Source: Rotaria socialis (Eukaryota > Rotifera > Eurotatoria > Philodinida > Philodinidae). From it: a stretch of 64,000 bases of DNA. Every line of letters starts with the position of its first letter. Positions within the stretch are counted from its first letter, which is position 1. Below, in pieces: positions 27,301 through 38,975 of the stretch. Under the pieces are notes generated by a model. The model had not been told where the DNA came from, ran no database searches, and saw nothing but the letters and a program-made list of their open reading frames with translations. Both the position numbers and the translations under genes were made by a program. The DNA lies in NCBI GenBank assembly GCA_905331475.1, contig CAJNYU010003729.1, forward strand, positions 17,285 through 81,284, written 5' to 3'.

Positions 27301-30300
27301 TTTAGACTTTACTATCTGCTGAAGATAAAACAACTGAAAGTTCCTTACCTAATGCAGACATACAAAATGATCAACAAATATTAACCACTAGTGTGGTTCA
27401 ATCTGAAACACCAGTAAGGAATGCTTCAGAAAGCTAAATCATAACTTAATTTTAAAAACTAGGAGCCTACTAATTCCGAACAAACTACCTATCAAATTCA
27501 ACCATGGGACGTGGTCGTCGAAAAGATTGATCATGCTATTTCTTCTTCATTGACTGAAGGAAATTCACCAATAATCAAACAGGTAAGTTAAACTCGGTGA
27601 AAGATGCTCATTTTAATTGTCCTATTGATATAGGAGTTCATATCTATCAACGATCGAGATTTTGATGAAGAAATAATGCCAGTAGAAGCTCCAAGAAACC
27701 AATCATCCAAAGAAAACGAACACATTGTAACTACCAAAATATCTGATGCCTATTCAGAACATCAAAATGATCTAGACATGGGTTTAGCGACATCATTACC
27801 ACAGGTAAATATAAATGTATCTTCAACAGAGATATGCATAGTAGGATATCGATTTGACGAGAAAAAATCACTTACTTGCTGCAACAGTTGAGAGTATAAT
27901 ATGATTTTCTTGTTTCAAGTGTAAAAACAAATAACAAATTTTTCTTTCAGAACGTTCCAACTTTGGATATTAGCAAAGATGATGTAATTATTTCCAATAT
28001 TATTCATCAATTGATTGATGATACCATTCATACTGTCGTATCAACACTTCAACAAAACACCATTCAAAATATTGATGAAGTTCCCCTAGCGGGCAATAAC
28101 CGTATAGTTTCAATATCTTCACAAGTAAAAATTCTATCGCTTAAATTCACCGTAAACAACTATTTTGTATAATTAGATTGCTAATGTCACGCCACAAGTA
28201 CCGAGTGAAATCGAATGCGACTCAATGACATCAATTAGAACTAAAATCGAAAAATTGTCAACAAAGCGATCAGATGATTTTTGCGAATCATCGAGCACAA
28301 ATACTGAACCTAATTCATTCGAACTCATTCATGCTTTAAGAAATCATAGCATTGCACTTTCTGGCGTGGCTTCACCAATACTTCATCCATCAGAAAGATC
28401 TTCTAGTTCAGCAGCTTCCTCGCACGTTACTAGTTCTGATCGTTATGTTTCCTATGTCATACATCAAATGGGTGATTCGTCAGCAGAACGTTTACCAGCT
28501 ATACCTATAGCAGATGACATTCCTATATATAAGAATCTAAACGAATATGTCGTATATGAACCAATTGTTGTTACTAATCTATCAATGACGAAAGAAGATG
28601 ATTCAACTGAATTTGATGCAACGGAAAATTTAACGTTATATACTGATGATCTATTTACTCAGAAACTTTATGAATTAGATGCAAACAAAGATATAGATTT
28701 AGATTTGAGTAGTACTGATGATGATGTCGACGAAGAATTTGATCGAAATGATTTAACTAATATTGATCATATGAATGATAAATTAACTGAACAAAATACT
28801 GATTCAAATGCCGATGAAGATGCGTATCCAAGTTATGATCGTGCAACAACACCATCAAGTAATAATAGTTCATCATCATCAAGGCGGCAATTAGATGATG
28901 TTTATATTATACCTGGATATCCTGGTTTATGGCGGCCATCTGCAAATACTTGCAGTTCAACTTCACCAAAAGAATACGATGCAGATGATGAATGTAGAGA
29001 AAGCGGAAATCGAGTAGGTTACGTTGAAATTACTTAAATTTTCATTTTAAATATATACTAATACTGTGTTGCAACGGTAGAGAAAATATCAATCGTTGAT
29101 TTTATTGTGTTTAACAGAAATCTTTAGGAAAATGACTCGAAGAAACTATTGATTTCATGTTTTGTTTAGAATGCTCTTCGTTCATCAAGTTCAGCAAAAC
29201 GTCCATCATCATATCAACAGCGACAGGATCAAGCAACAACCATAACTCGTACAGACATGTTACCCAGTCATGTACCATCAGTACGACCCGACACAATAGA
29301 TTTACTAACTCGTTCCTTAAGTGAATTGCCAGTGAATGCATCTGAATCGGATAGTTATCATACATGCCCGTCATCAATATCGAAAAGTCAAAAACATAAT
29401 GAATTACACGAAATAAAATCATTTGAAGAACAGCGTCAAACAAGTCCCGACGAACGTATAATTCTTATACGTGAACGTGAACGTGAACGTGGTGTTTCAT
29501 TACCTGTCACAATGAAAATTGATTGTGATGACATAGCATTACGTTTATCAACATCAACGCCTACTGACACCAATCTGTATTCAATAAATCCATATGAGTT
29601 AGCGTCGCCGTCGACGCACAGCGAACCACCACTACCTGACATATCAGATTCAAGTGGTCGACAAAGTTCATCATCACTGATCAATTATGAACATGATCGA
29701 CAAAAATTACCACCTTGGTTGAATACAGTGAAAACAGTAACAACAGTTAAACAAGACTCTGATGGACGTATGTTACTAAGAAAAATGTCTATGTTTGATA
29801 AATATTTTTAACTGCTTGTGTTATTTTCTTTCTATAGCACTTGAATCTCGTATAACTTTTCTTAAATCTGCCAAAGGTCCCATTATTATTGCTCATTGTA
29901 ATCCACAAGGCAATTATATCGTCATTGAAAATACAAGTCAATCGAAGAATATTGATCTTACTAATTGGACGATACGTCAAGAAAATGATAAAGGAGAGAA
30001 TTTACTTTTTAAATTTCCTGATAATTTTCACTTAAAATCCAATCAATCACTAAAAGTAACCAAAGACTTCTGATCGTTTATTTATACTCATCTATTCTCC
30101 ATTAGATTTTGACGAAAATCAATCAATCTGAACAAATAAATGATGATCTTGTGGCTTCAACTGTATCATTATGGCATATAGGTCCCAATATTGTTACAAT
30201 TTTATACAATTCTGAAGGCAAAGTAAGAACGATACACAATGAAATCATTTATATTTTTACCACTTTAAAATCTTATTTTTTTGTTTTTATCAATTTCAGG

Positions 30301-30338
30301 ATCGTTCGACGTTAATCAAGAAAACAATATTCTCTTGA
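24342..30338 (+). CDS. long acidic tail plus lamin-tail domain, probable long form of IF3
   Basis: Thirteen exons: 24342-26590, 26646-26798, 26857-27003, 27053-27253, 27306-27413, 27463-27582, 27634-27804, 27951-28124, 28177-29013, 29170-29767, 29838-30055, 30106-30222, 30300-30338. The first begins after a good acceptor in phase 1 with no ATG in frame near it, so it needs an upstream exon. The donor of IF3 exon 8 (23733) fits exactly. Joined, the protein is about 2,172 residues: IF rod, a linker of about 1,590 residues rich in Ser, Thr, Glu, Asp and Gln, then a lamin-tail domain at about 2055-2165. That domain shows GNYIVIENTS, LTNWTIRQ and FKFPDNFHLKSNQSLK, then VSLWHIGPNIVTILYN, the strand order of LTDs. 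There is no CaaX box; I see no clear nuclear signal. Alternative: a separate gene with an unseen first exon. The exons are well supported; the join is inferred. Confidence 0.8.
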
Positions 30339-30824
30339 TATTCATTTATATTTTTCGTTGTGCAAATACAATTGAATTTTATTTATTACGTAGATTTACA
30401 AAGATTTGTTTTCTTTGTTTTTGATCGAGAATATTGTGAACAGTATCTTTTAGGCATAAAAAAAGGAATGGCTCGTTTCTATATTTATTAGATAATTATA
30501 TTATTTTTCTTATTCATTGGTATTAGTGTTATTATATGGTTTATTTATAGTATACAATGTGAATGGCCAAGTATTTACAGGAGAGTATGGGTATTCTTTT
30601 TTGCCGGATCACATTCTCTTTTGAACGTTTTTTTTTCTCGAATAATATTGCTTTCCTGGAAATAAATAGATATTATCGAATTTATGAAACTCTAAAGCTT
30701 CTAGATTATCAGTTTCTATCATCTGGTGATTCATGTTTAGAGATAGAAAATATCTATTCTAATAATAGAAATACTTCTGTTGAATCAAGTCTTCAGATTT
30801 TTAGAACATACGAAGAAAACTTCT

Positions 30825-30845
30825 GGGTGTGGGTGTGGGTGAAGG
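30825..30845 (+). repeat. TGTGGG-type telomere-like tract
   Basis: About three tandem units of GGGTGT in G-strand orientation, then GGGTGAAGG. No opposing C-strand tract follows, unlike the paired elements. Flanks are ordinary AT-rich sequence. Confidence 0.7.
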
Positions 30846-32286
30846 GTATATATGTATTCATATGTCGCATATATCGAAAAGTTAAACAAAAACTAAATCT
30901 ATTCCTAGATTTAGTTTTACTTTAACTTTTTCTTTTCTCCATTTATATTCGAACTCGAATTAGACAGCTGCTCATTTAGAGAGATGCTTAAGAAAAGGAA
31001 CTTATCAGTCCTTCTCTACTTCTTCAAAAAGGTTTCACAAAATTCACATTCTCTGCTATTTAGACGTCAAATACTTTTTGCCAGTTCTATATTTGGAATA
31101 ATATAACAAAAGAGATTGTAGTTATCCCTATCGCTGTCACGAAAATGTCATCTGATATGCTTTGCTGAATAATAAGAAACGACGGAAAAGTTTATCATTT
31201 ATTGATGTCTTCTGCGAGATCATTTTAGAACGGAAGTGAAACTATATGTGTTCGTTCTTCTCGAATTAACATGAAATTCATGTATCTGACAGACATTATG
31301 CATTGAGTAGAGTGAGGAGTAGAAAAGGTCACGATTAGTTTTAACGAATTGCAAATAAATTACATTGTTAATATTGTCTTTTTTTTCGAATTTCCTGTCA
31401 AAATTTAAATATATTAGACAAACATCTCACCAAAGTTGTTGAGTATTCGACCAAGATTCAAATGAAATTGTTTGTAGAGTTTAACGACTTCATTACAAAA
31501 TGACAGAACCACACAAACTCTGTCAATCAGTAACTTTGATGTACTTGAATCATGATGGAATCATTATAGACATAAAATTGATTACAAACGATTCAGATCA
31601 ACGCAGGTTGGTTACGAGCTTCAACGTTAACACACAAAAGAATTCATTACACTTGATGCTTATTGTAAAGTTTCCGCACAGGTTGTAATTCAATTTACGG
31701 GCTCGGATGCACGAAATCATTTCTTTTTTAGAGCTTTTATTTCTTATAATAGATTCCTTTCGAATCAATAATTAATCAGAAATATTTTTCTAATCTATCT
31801 CTATGCACTTTTTGTACTTCTACATGGCTATATAAGATGATGATCTATCTCAAACTATTATCAAGTGTCAATCGATTTAGACAAAAATATAAAAGAGACG
31901 AGCAATTAGTTCGATGTAAAAGATGCTGTCATTAGCCCTAGGATTTATAATTTTTGGTAGCTATTGTTTACAAATATTTAAATATTACACAAAACGTGAG
32001 AAAATACAAATCTAATATTAACTCCTATGTTAGCCATCTTACTGTCAGATAGAGTAAACGCAGACGAAAATATGACCAATTAAAGTCTGCTCATTCTAAT
32101 TGTATTCCATGGTGGTAATCCGATTTTAGTGGAGTTTATGCCAAAAGTAATTGGTATTGCATTAGGTATGTAATATTAATCAAAATTAGTTAGAGTAACA
32201 ATATATTGTAAAGATTTTATGTGACAGAATCGGCAATAAAATTCAGTCAAATTCATTCATCTATTGATTTCAATCTAAATATGTGC

Positions 32287-32336
32287 TGGGTGTGGATGTG
32301 GATGACTTGATAGCGGAGCCTCACACTCACACCCTT
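32287..32336 (-). repeat. telomere-like paired element, copy A
   Basis: On the - strand it reads as a G-strand tract, the core GGCTCCGCTATCAAGTCATC, then a C-strand tract. The core matches copies B and D at 17 of 20 positions. The most diverged of the four clear copies. Confidence 0.7.
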
Positions 32337-33840
32337 CATTACTAGAACTGAAATTATTCTTCACAGTGAATTTTCAACACATGAAATAGTCGAGTATGTA
32401 GCTTCCGTCTTTAATTTTGTGTGGCTGCGTTGCATTTTTCACATTGTTTCTCTAGTCTTTGTGTATTGCAAAGAAAATGGAGCGAATATGAATAGCAGAT
32501 CCAGTCTATGATAAAAAAAAGCTATTGAAATTAAATAGAGAGCACAAAAGATATCAGTCATTTGAATCTAACTGTAGGTCAAGTTTTCCCATCAGCAATA
32601 TAAATATTTATATTACGAAATAGAATTCTAATGTAATCAATTCTGTTTAGTCAATCTGTGTTATAAACTCACAGATACACACAGTATTAATGATAATAAA
32701 AAATTTTCGCATTCGAACATTTTCTATGTTCTATTGATATCTTCGTTTCATCCATCTGCCTGTTTTTATTTGAGAATTGATGTAGAACCACGACGTCATT
32801 CTTAAAATTCACGATGATCGATATTTCATTGGCCATTGACGTTTGCATTCTGAAAGGTATTCGTCTTTTCAATTGAAATACGATTCTCAGTGCTTACTCG
32901 ATCATTCATCGCTGCGCGTGTGCGTGTGTGTGAAGAATGTTTGTATTTAATGCACATTATATTAATCAAAGTAGTCCTCTATTGAAAACTAGCACGAACT
33001 GCATTCAAATATACTAACAAGCAACAACTATACCAAGACAAAGACTCGAGTGAGTATGATAAAAAAAGTCGAACTTCGTCATAAATCTAGATGTGTAGGG
33101 TAAGAAAAATAAGTCAGTTTTCTTTATGAATTATGATATTGATAGTCCTAATGAAAATCAAATATTTACCTTCATCGACATGGATTAGTGAATTTATATT
33201 CTCATTCAATGTATAAAATCCGTTCGAAAAGTTTTCTGTAAGTGTAAATTTTCAATGAAACTCGATAATATCGAAGTCTTACTAGAATCATCATCGTTTA
33301 AGTATATCATCATGCTATCGAATATGACAATATTGCTGTCTAAAATAAACTATGTATTGGATACAGGATTACTTTGTCCTTAATTACAAAGCATCAACCA
33401 ATCATGAACGACATGTTGTATTACAAAAACGAAAATATTCTGATTTTGGCAACGAATCTGTTTTCAGAATGCAACTTCTATGAGTGAGCTGTTCGAAAAA
33501 TTTCATTATGATCAGAGAACGATATTTTTTATAACAAAATAGATCTTTGTTGTACTGGAGTGCGCTATTGTTAAATGTTTATCTTTGAAAGTGCTTTTCT
33601 AAAACTTGAATCAGATATAGTTCGGAGAGATCAACTGCTGTAGAAAAAAAACAAAAGTGTTTGAACACTTCTTCCGATTTACACTGAACCAGCCGACCTC
33701 TAATAAAGAACAAGAAAAGTGTCTAATACAATAAAAAGCATCACTTATAAGATAACAACAAAAATGAATGATACAATCACTTAATTTGACTTAGGGTGCA
33801 CCAAGGTGAAAAGTCGAGCAAAAAAAAACCTTTTATTATT

Positions 33841-35105
33841 ACATGGTTAGATAGAGTCGGATGAGTAGATTATGAATATCAACTTTAAGATGTTTCTAGA
33901 CTAATGTTTTGACTGAGAATTTTTCAAAATACAAACTGCACCAGAAAAGTAAATATTTCACTTTTTTAGAGAAAACTCGAAATTTACTTAGTTTAACAAT
34001 GTTCTAGGTTTTGGAAATAATCATCGTCAGATTCAGCATGAAAATTTGAATCTACTGATGTAACGTTGACCAGTAAAAAACATAAGTTTCATGTTTGAGG
34101 AGCTCAACTAGGTCCCCATATAGACACTTTGAAATTGATGTCTCGCAAAATCGCCAACTATTGTTTTTGAAAGCAATTTTCGGACTTTCTTATATGATTC
34201 GAGCCGTCAAGCGATAGCGAACAAAAGTATATATTAAGTTTGAAAAATATTGTTTCTTCTTTGAGAAAATAGATTTTTACTAGATCGGTGGCTATAGGCT
34301 AAAGTACTGTACTCTTATTTCCGAATTTCGACTATCAAAACTCAATTTTCATGTGAAATAAACATCATAATCGGAATCACCACGAAAAGCTACATTGACT
34401 ATAATATGTTTTATCAAAAAATAATTTTCATCAAAATTTTACCTGTGGTGGACCACAGGGCAGAATCAAGAAAAAAATACTGTGGGAGGGAGTAGGCTGG
34501 AATTTTGATGAAAATTATTTTTTGATAAAATTTGTGATAGTCAGTGTAGTTTTGCGTACTGATTCTGAGTATGATGTTTATTTCACATGAAAATTGAGTT
34601 TTGGTAGTCGAAATTCGGAAATAAGAGTACAGTACTTTAGCCTATAGCCACCGATCTAGTAAAAATCTATTTTCTCAAAGAAGAAACAATATTTTTCAAA
34701 CTTAATATATACTTTTGTTCGCTATCGCTTGACGGCTCGAATCATATAAGAAAGTCCGAAAATTGCTTTCAAAAACAATAGTTGGCGATTTTGCGAGACA
34801 TCAATTTCAAAGTGTCTATATGGGGACCTAGTTGAGCTCCTCAAACATGAAACTTATGTTTTTTACTGGTCAACGTTACATCAGTAGATTCAAATTTTCA
34901 TGCTGAATCTGACGATGATTATTTCCAAAACCTAGAACATTGTTAAACTAGGTAAATTTCGAATTTTCTCTAAAAAAGTGAAATATTCACTTTTTCAGGT
35001 GCAGTTTGTAGTTTGAAAATTTTTAAGCCAAAATATAAGCCTAGAAACATCTTAAAGTTGATATTCATAATCTACTCATCCGACTCTATCCAACCATCTC
35101 ATGTT
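33841..35105. repeat. 1.26-kb foldback palindrome
   Basis: Two inverted arms of about 600 bp (33841-34440 and 34501-35105) around a 60-bp spacer. Alignment by eye shows long runs of identity, for example the reverse complement of 33847-33897 at 35045-35097, and 34260-34330 against 34610-34680, with only scattered substitutions and small gaps. The spacer contains its own short stem, CCTGTGGT-GG-ACCACAGG. No open reading frame spans either arm. It could be a foldback transposon, a large MITE or a recent inverted duplication. The transcript, if any, would be a long hairpin. Confidence 0.85.
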
Positions 35106-35126
35106 GCAAAAGCCGGATCAGTTTTA

Positions 35127-35830
35127 GCGGTAAACCGCGGTCTACCGATAGTTTTTTCCGGCGAAGAAACGACGGCGAATGGGGGATAGAACGACAACAG
35201 AAGTAAGTATATATACATGTGCTCGTCAATCTTTCGCTTATTTTACTTGCTCGCGTGGTTAGACAAAATAATCAAGAAAATAGTAAGAGATTCAATTTAT
35301 AATTGCTTTTACCGATAATTTTACACATTTATTTCATTTTTCGAAAATGAATTTTTTTTTATTAACATTTTAAGATTCATTTCTTCTTTGGATTGATTTT
35401 TATATTTAATTTTCAGATCATTTTTTGAATTTAATTTCTAAATTATTGTTTAAAAAAAATTCAGATTAAATTTTCTGTTATATTTTTAGATCTATTCTTT
35501 TCACACTTTTTTAAAATTTATTCTTTTCATATTTCTTTTTTAGATTAAGTTTTTAAAATGCTAAATTTATTTTTTTTTTATATTAATTATATCATATTTA
35601 TGTTTTAAAATAATTTTTTTGTTTTTTTTATGTATATTTTGTTTTTGCGTGATTGTATATTTTTAAATGAAATAAAGTAGGTTAATTGAATAATTATTTT
35701 TAAATTTAAAACAAATATTGTTGAGATCAAGGCTCGAACAGTGTCGGTTAGCTGCGGTTTACCGGGAAAAAAGCTAGCGATTTGCAGTATTTTACTGCAG
35801 TTCATCGAACAAAACCGCTGATGTACCGTG
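35127..35830. repeat. possible non-autonomous element with GGTAAACC-rich ends
   Basis: GCGGTAAACCGCGG at 35127-35140 and GCGGTTTACCG at 35754-35764 are near-palindromic copies of one motif, in short GC-rich patches either side of about 600 bp of extremely T-rich sequence. The ends do not form clean terminal repeats, so the element is tentative. Confidence 0.3.
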
Positions 35831-36084
35831 GTTTTCATAATCTATATGATAATTAATGCTCTACAACTAGAGAGTATCTCAAGGGTATATTTCATTGCAT
35901 AAAAATTGTCAATATACTGTACTCAACTAAACATAGTGAGAAATATTCTCTGTAAATAATCACCGAACACAGCAATATATACGAATCAAATCAGTCCTTA
36001 AAATAATTATTCTCCCTAGACGATTATATTAAGCAGCTTGTGACTTTTTCATGAGTAAAATACTATTTGTTAATTGTCAAAACA

Positions 36085-36350
36085 TTCCGGTCACTGGATC
36101 CCGTAGGATACTCCAGGGAATATGCGGGAAAGTCACCATACCCTGCAGGAAATCACGGGAAAGTGTTGGAACATGGAAGCAGTATTCCGGTGAAAAATAC
36201 GGCCGGATTTTTCCGTCAAGAATTGATCGGAAATCACCGGAAAAAAATCGAAAAATTTCCAACCGGAATACTGCTGCCACAAAATCAACGGAACTAATCG
36301 GTACCGGCCGTTTCCAGGCCGGGCTGTTCGATCTGGGACAGTACGACTAG
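36085..36350. repeat. GC-rich patch with hairpin
   Basis: Clearly GC-richer than its surroundings. Within it GCAGTATTCCGGT (36179-36191) is the exact reverse complement of ACCGGAATACTGC (36262-36274), and the bases inside also pair partly (TCCGGTGA with TCACCGGA), so about 100 bp can fold. The open frame across it has no domain and looks like a by-product of the repeat. Confidence 0.6.
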
Positions 36351-36413
36351 GTAGAATAGATTTATTAAGTCGATAAAAAATGCTGTCGCCATTATCTGTA
36401 AAATCGTGTACAC

Positions 36414-36647
36414 GATTTACTGTCCGTGGATTTACTGCCAATTGATTGAAAAACAAAAAGGTTGAACGTTCATTCATCTTTTTTGGTTTATTTATTAATC
36501 AATTCCTTATTCTCTTTGTTATTTCCTCATATATTTGCTTGAATTCTCTTTTTCTAACTATCCATAGTTGATTGCGATAAATATTTTTCTGTTCACTTCT
36601 ATTCTTCGAGGCAATCAACAGACAGTAAATCCGTGGACTGTAAATTC
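36414..36647. mobile_element. MITE-like unit with 35-bp inverted ends
   Basis: The left end (36414-36448) and the reverse complement of the right end (36612-36647) agree over about 35 bp with a few substitutions; both contain GGATTTACTG and TTGATTG. The 165-bp interior is AT-rich and non-coding. No target duplication is obvious. An 18-bp perfect palindrome, AAATCGTGTACACGATTT (36401-36418), overlaps the left end. Confidence 0.65.
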
Positions 36648-37703
36648 TGCAAACCCTTTAAAATAAACATGAGCCATGCATAGATTGTGTTTCTTATCAA
36701 TTGTTATTAGTACTATTCAACGGTTCATTCAAAAAAATAAACTATGAATGTTAAAATATGCGGAAGCGATGAATTAATTCACTTTTTGGAAAATGAATAA
36801 TGAATGTCAATCAATTCCATTGCATGTCTCTTATTTAGTATACTTCCTACTTTCTATTGCAGAGTGATCTGGAACTAGCACTAAAAAAAGCATTCTATTG
36901 ACAACAGCTTGTCGTGACATGAATTTTTCTTTGTAAATATTAAAACAGCGAAATACAAAAAAAATACTCTCTGTTTTTCGACTACTTCTATCATGAAGAC
37001 ATTAACAATTCTCTATGTCTATATGTATTATCATGAAATGTTCCGCATGGGAATTTCTGAAAGTGTAGACAACATGTTACTGAAGCTATAATAAAACAGG
37101 CAAATGTTATTAGGTTCACCAGGGTGAAAGAACATTCACGTCTCATCTGTTTGGCATTGTAATATTAGTTAGTGAGCAAAAATATCGTGTAAGTCACATT
37201 TTATCTAATTTTCCTTTTTTGTGACATATTGATCATTGAAAATGATGAATTCAAAGTACGTGCTTTTTCTGTCAACAAAAATAATTCCTAAAACATGTTC
37301 TCAAATAAATGGTTTAATATAAGCGGCTTTTGAATAATTTAATGAATAGCTCATAGTACCTGTCTTCTAAGCCATAATTGAAATTTGCTCAATGGATGCG
37401 ATAAAAAAAGAACATCAATCAAAAGAAAATGAAGTGACTAGCACTTCAATGAGTATGACGTTAAGATGAACTTTAAACTTCAACTATTTCACGTAATTGT
37501 TCATTAAGTTGACGTCTTATGAGTTATCCATGGAAATACAATTATATCTCATGTGTTTATTGCAGTGAACACGATTTATGATTTTTGTTTTTCTATCGGT
37601 AGCTTAATGAACGATTCGCATTTTTTTACTTGATCAGAGTCATCCGAAGTCAGGATGTTTTGACTGTTTTTATTTATTTCAACAACGAAAGAATTTATTC
37701 CGA

Positions 37704-38975
37704 TTATAGATTACGTTTAACACTAGTTCCACTATTAGCGCATCGATCAATCGATGTTTGCCATTGTAAAAGTCGTTTAGTAGTTCGTGATACTCGTTGT
37801 TTACCAATATCATGTTCATTCATTCGATCATTCAAATGATTTCCTAATTGGCGTTTATCCAATGGTGTTTGTATTGTACTTTTTGTTAGACGCATTTTAA
37901 TTGCCATACTATGAAATAACCGTTTAAGTTCATGGCGAAATGCTTTACCCGTAATAGCATAAAGAAAAAAATTAATCTTCAAAAAAAAAAGCAATGATTA
38001 ATTAATAGATTGTTTTTTCTTCTTCTAAAATTACAAACTTACACAATGATTTGAATATTGTAATGTTTCACATAGAGGTTTAATATAATTTTGAGTAAAT
38101 AAATCAGTATTTGGATCTATTATATTTGTATAAATTTGTAAGCATACCATGGGAAACGAAGTTAGTAAAAAGAAGATTGTTACAGCTAAAAGCATCGTTG
38201 TCAATTTTCTTGACATTGATGTTGATAGTTTATTTTTCGTTCGTGCTCGTTGCGTTTGATATAGTTGTAAACTTGATGTTGAACGACGTGCACGAAATAA
38301 GCCATGTACAATAATTAAGTTTATTGTTGATAACAGTATAAATGGTAATGCTGAATAGACAGCTGCATCTATCCATGGCCATATGCGACGCATAAAAAAT
38401 TCATATTCTTTATAGGATGTGCATTCATTTTCTAATGATAAATAATGTGTGAATAAAAAATGAATATTAATCAAGACCATGCATAGAACAAGAAGACAAA
38501 CAGATATTCTTGCTCGTCGAACTGTACATATTGAACTAGCATGTAATGGACGTATTATAGCAGTGCAACGATCAGCAGACATCATACAAACTATCCAAAC
38601 ACTTATGTGTGATACAGAATAGAATAAAAGTGAAATTAATTTACAGCCATATGTTGATTGTAATAGTAATGACCATTTTCGATTTAAGAAATAAAACCAC
38701 ATAACAGTTAGACCAAGTAGAAGTACACTTGTATCAGCGATTGCTAATATACCCATATAATAACATGTCGAAAGATGACACATACGCCGACGTCGCATGA
38801 TAATGAAAATCAATGTATTACATATCACGCCGGTTAATACCATACACGGAAAAAGTACAAAGGAAATTCGCTGAGGTAGTGTCGACAATGACGGTGGTAT
38901 TGTCGTCGTCACATTATTTGAGCCTATTGAGAAACTATCATTTGACATGTAAAAGTCTTCTTGGTGACTGCTCAT
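37704..38975 (-). CDS. class A (rhodopsin-type) GPCR, peptide-receptor-like
   Basis: Two exons on the - strand: 38043-38975 then 37704-37976, with a 66-nt intron in phase 0; 401 residues. The N-terminus carries an N-glycosylation site (NVTT). Seven hydrophobic segments follow in order: TM1 with GVICNTLIFIIMRRR, TM2 with LAIADTSVLLLG, TM3 ending SADRC (the DRY position), TM4, TM5 with a Pro (ALPFILLST), TM6 (LAVTIFFLLTSFPM) and TM7. TM7 is cut by the intron and continues INFFLYAITGKAFR, where the NPxxY motif is replaced, as in many FMRFamide-type receptors. Cysteines before TM3 and in loop 2 can form the conserved disulphide. The C-tail is basic. It is a plasma-membrane receptor, ligand unknown; peptide-receptor assignment is by overall resemblance only. 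Confidence 0.88.

Larger units (their letters stand above)
30339..37703. other. intergenic, repeat-bearing, no intact gene seen
   Basis: 7.4 kb with no supported coding sequence. It contains the first TGTGGG-type tracts of the window (30825-30845 and 32287-32336), a 1.26-kb foldback palindrome, GGTAAACCGC-type motifs at 35127-35140 and 35754-35764 either side of a very T-rich interval, a GC-rich patch at 36085-36350 and a MITE-like unit at 36414-36647. These are listed separately. Confidence 0.6.
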
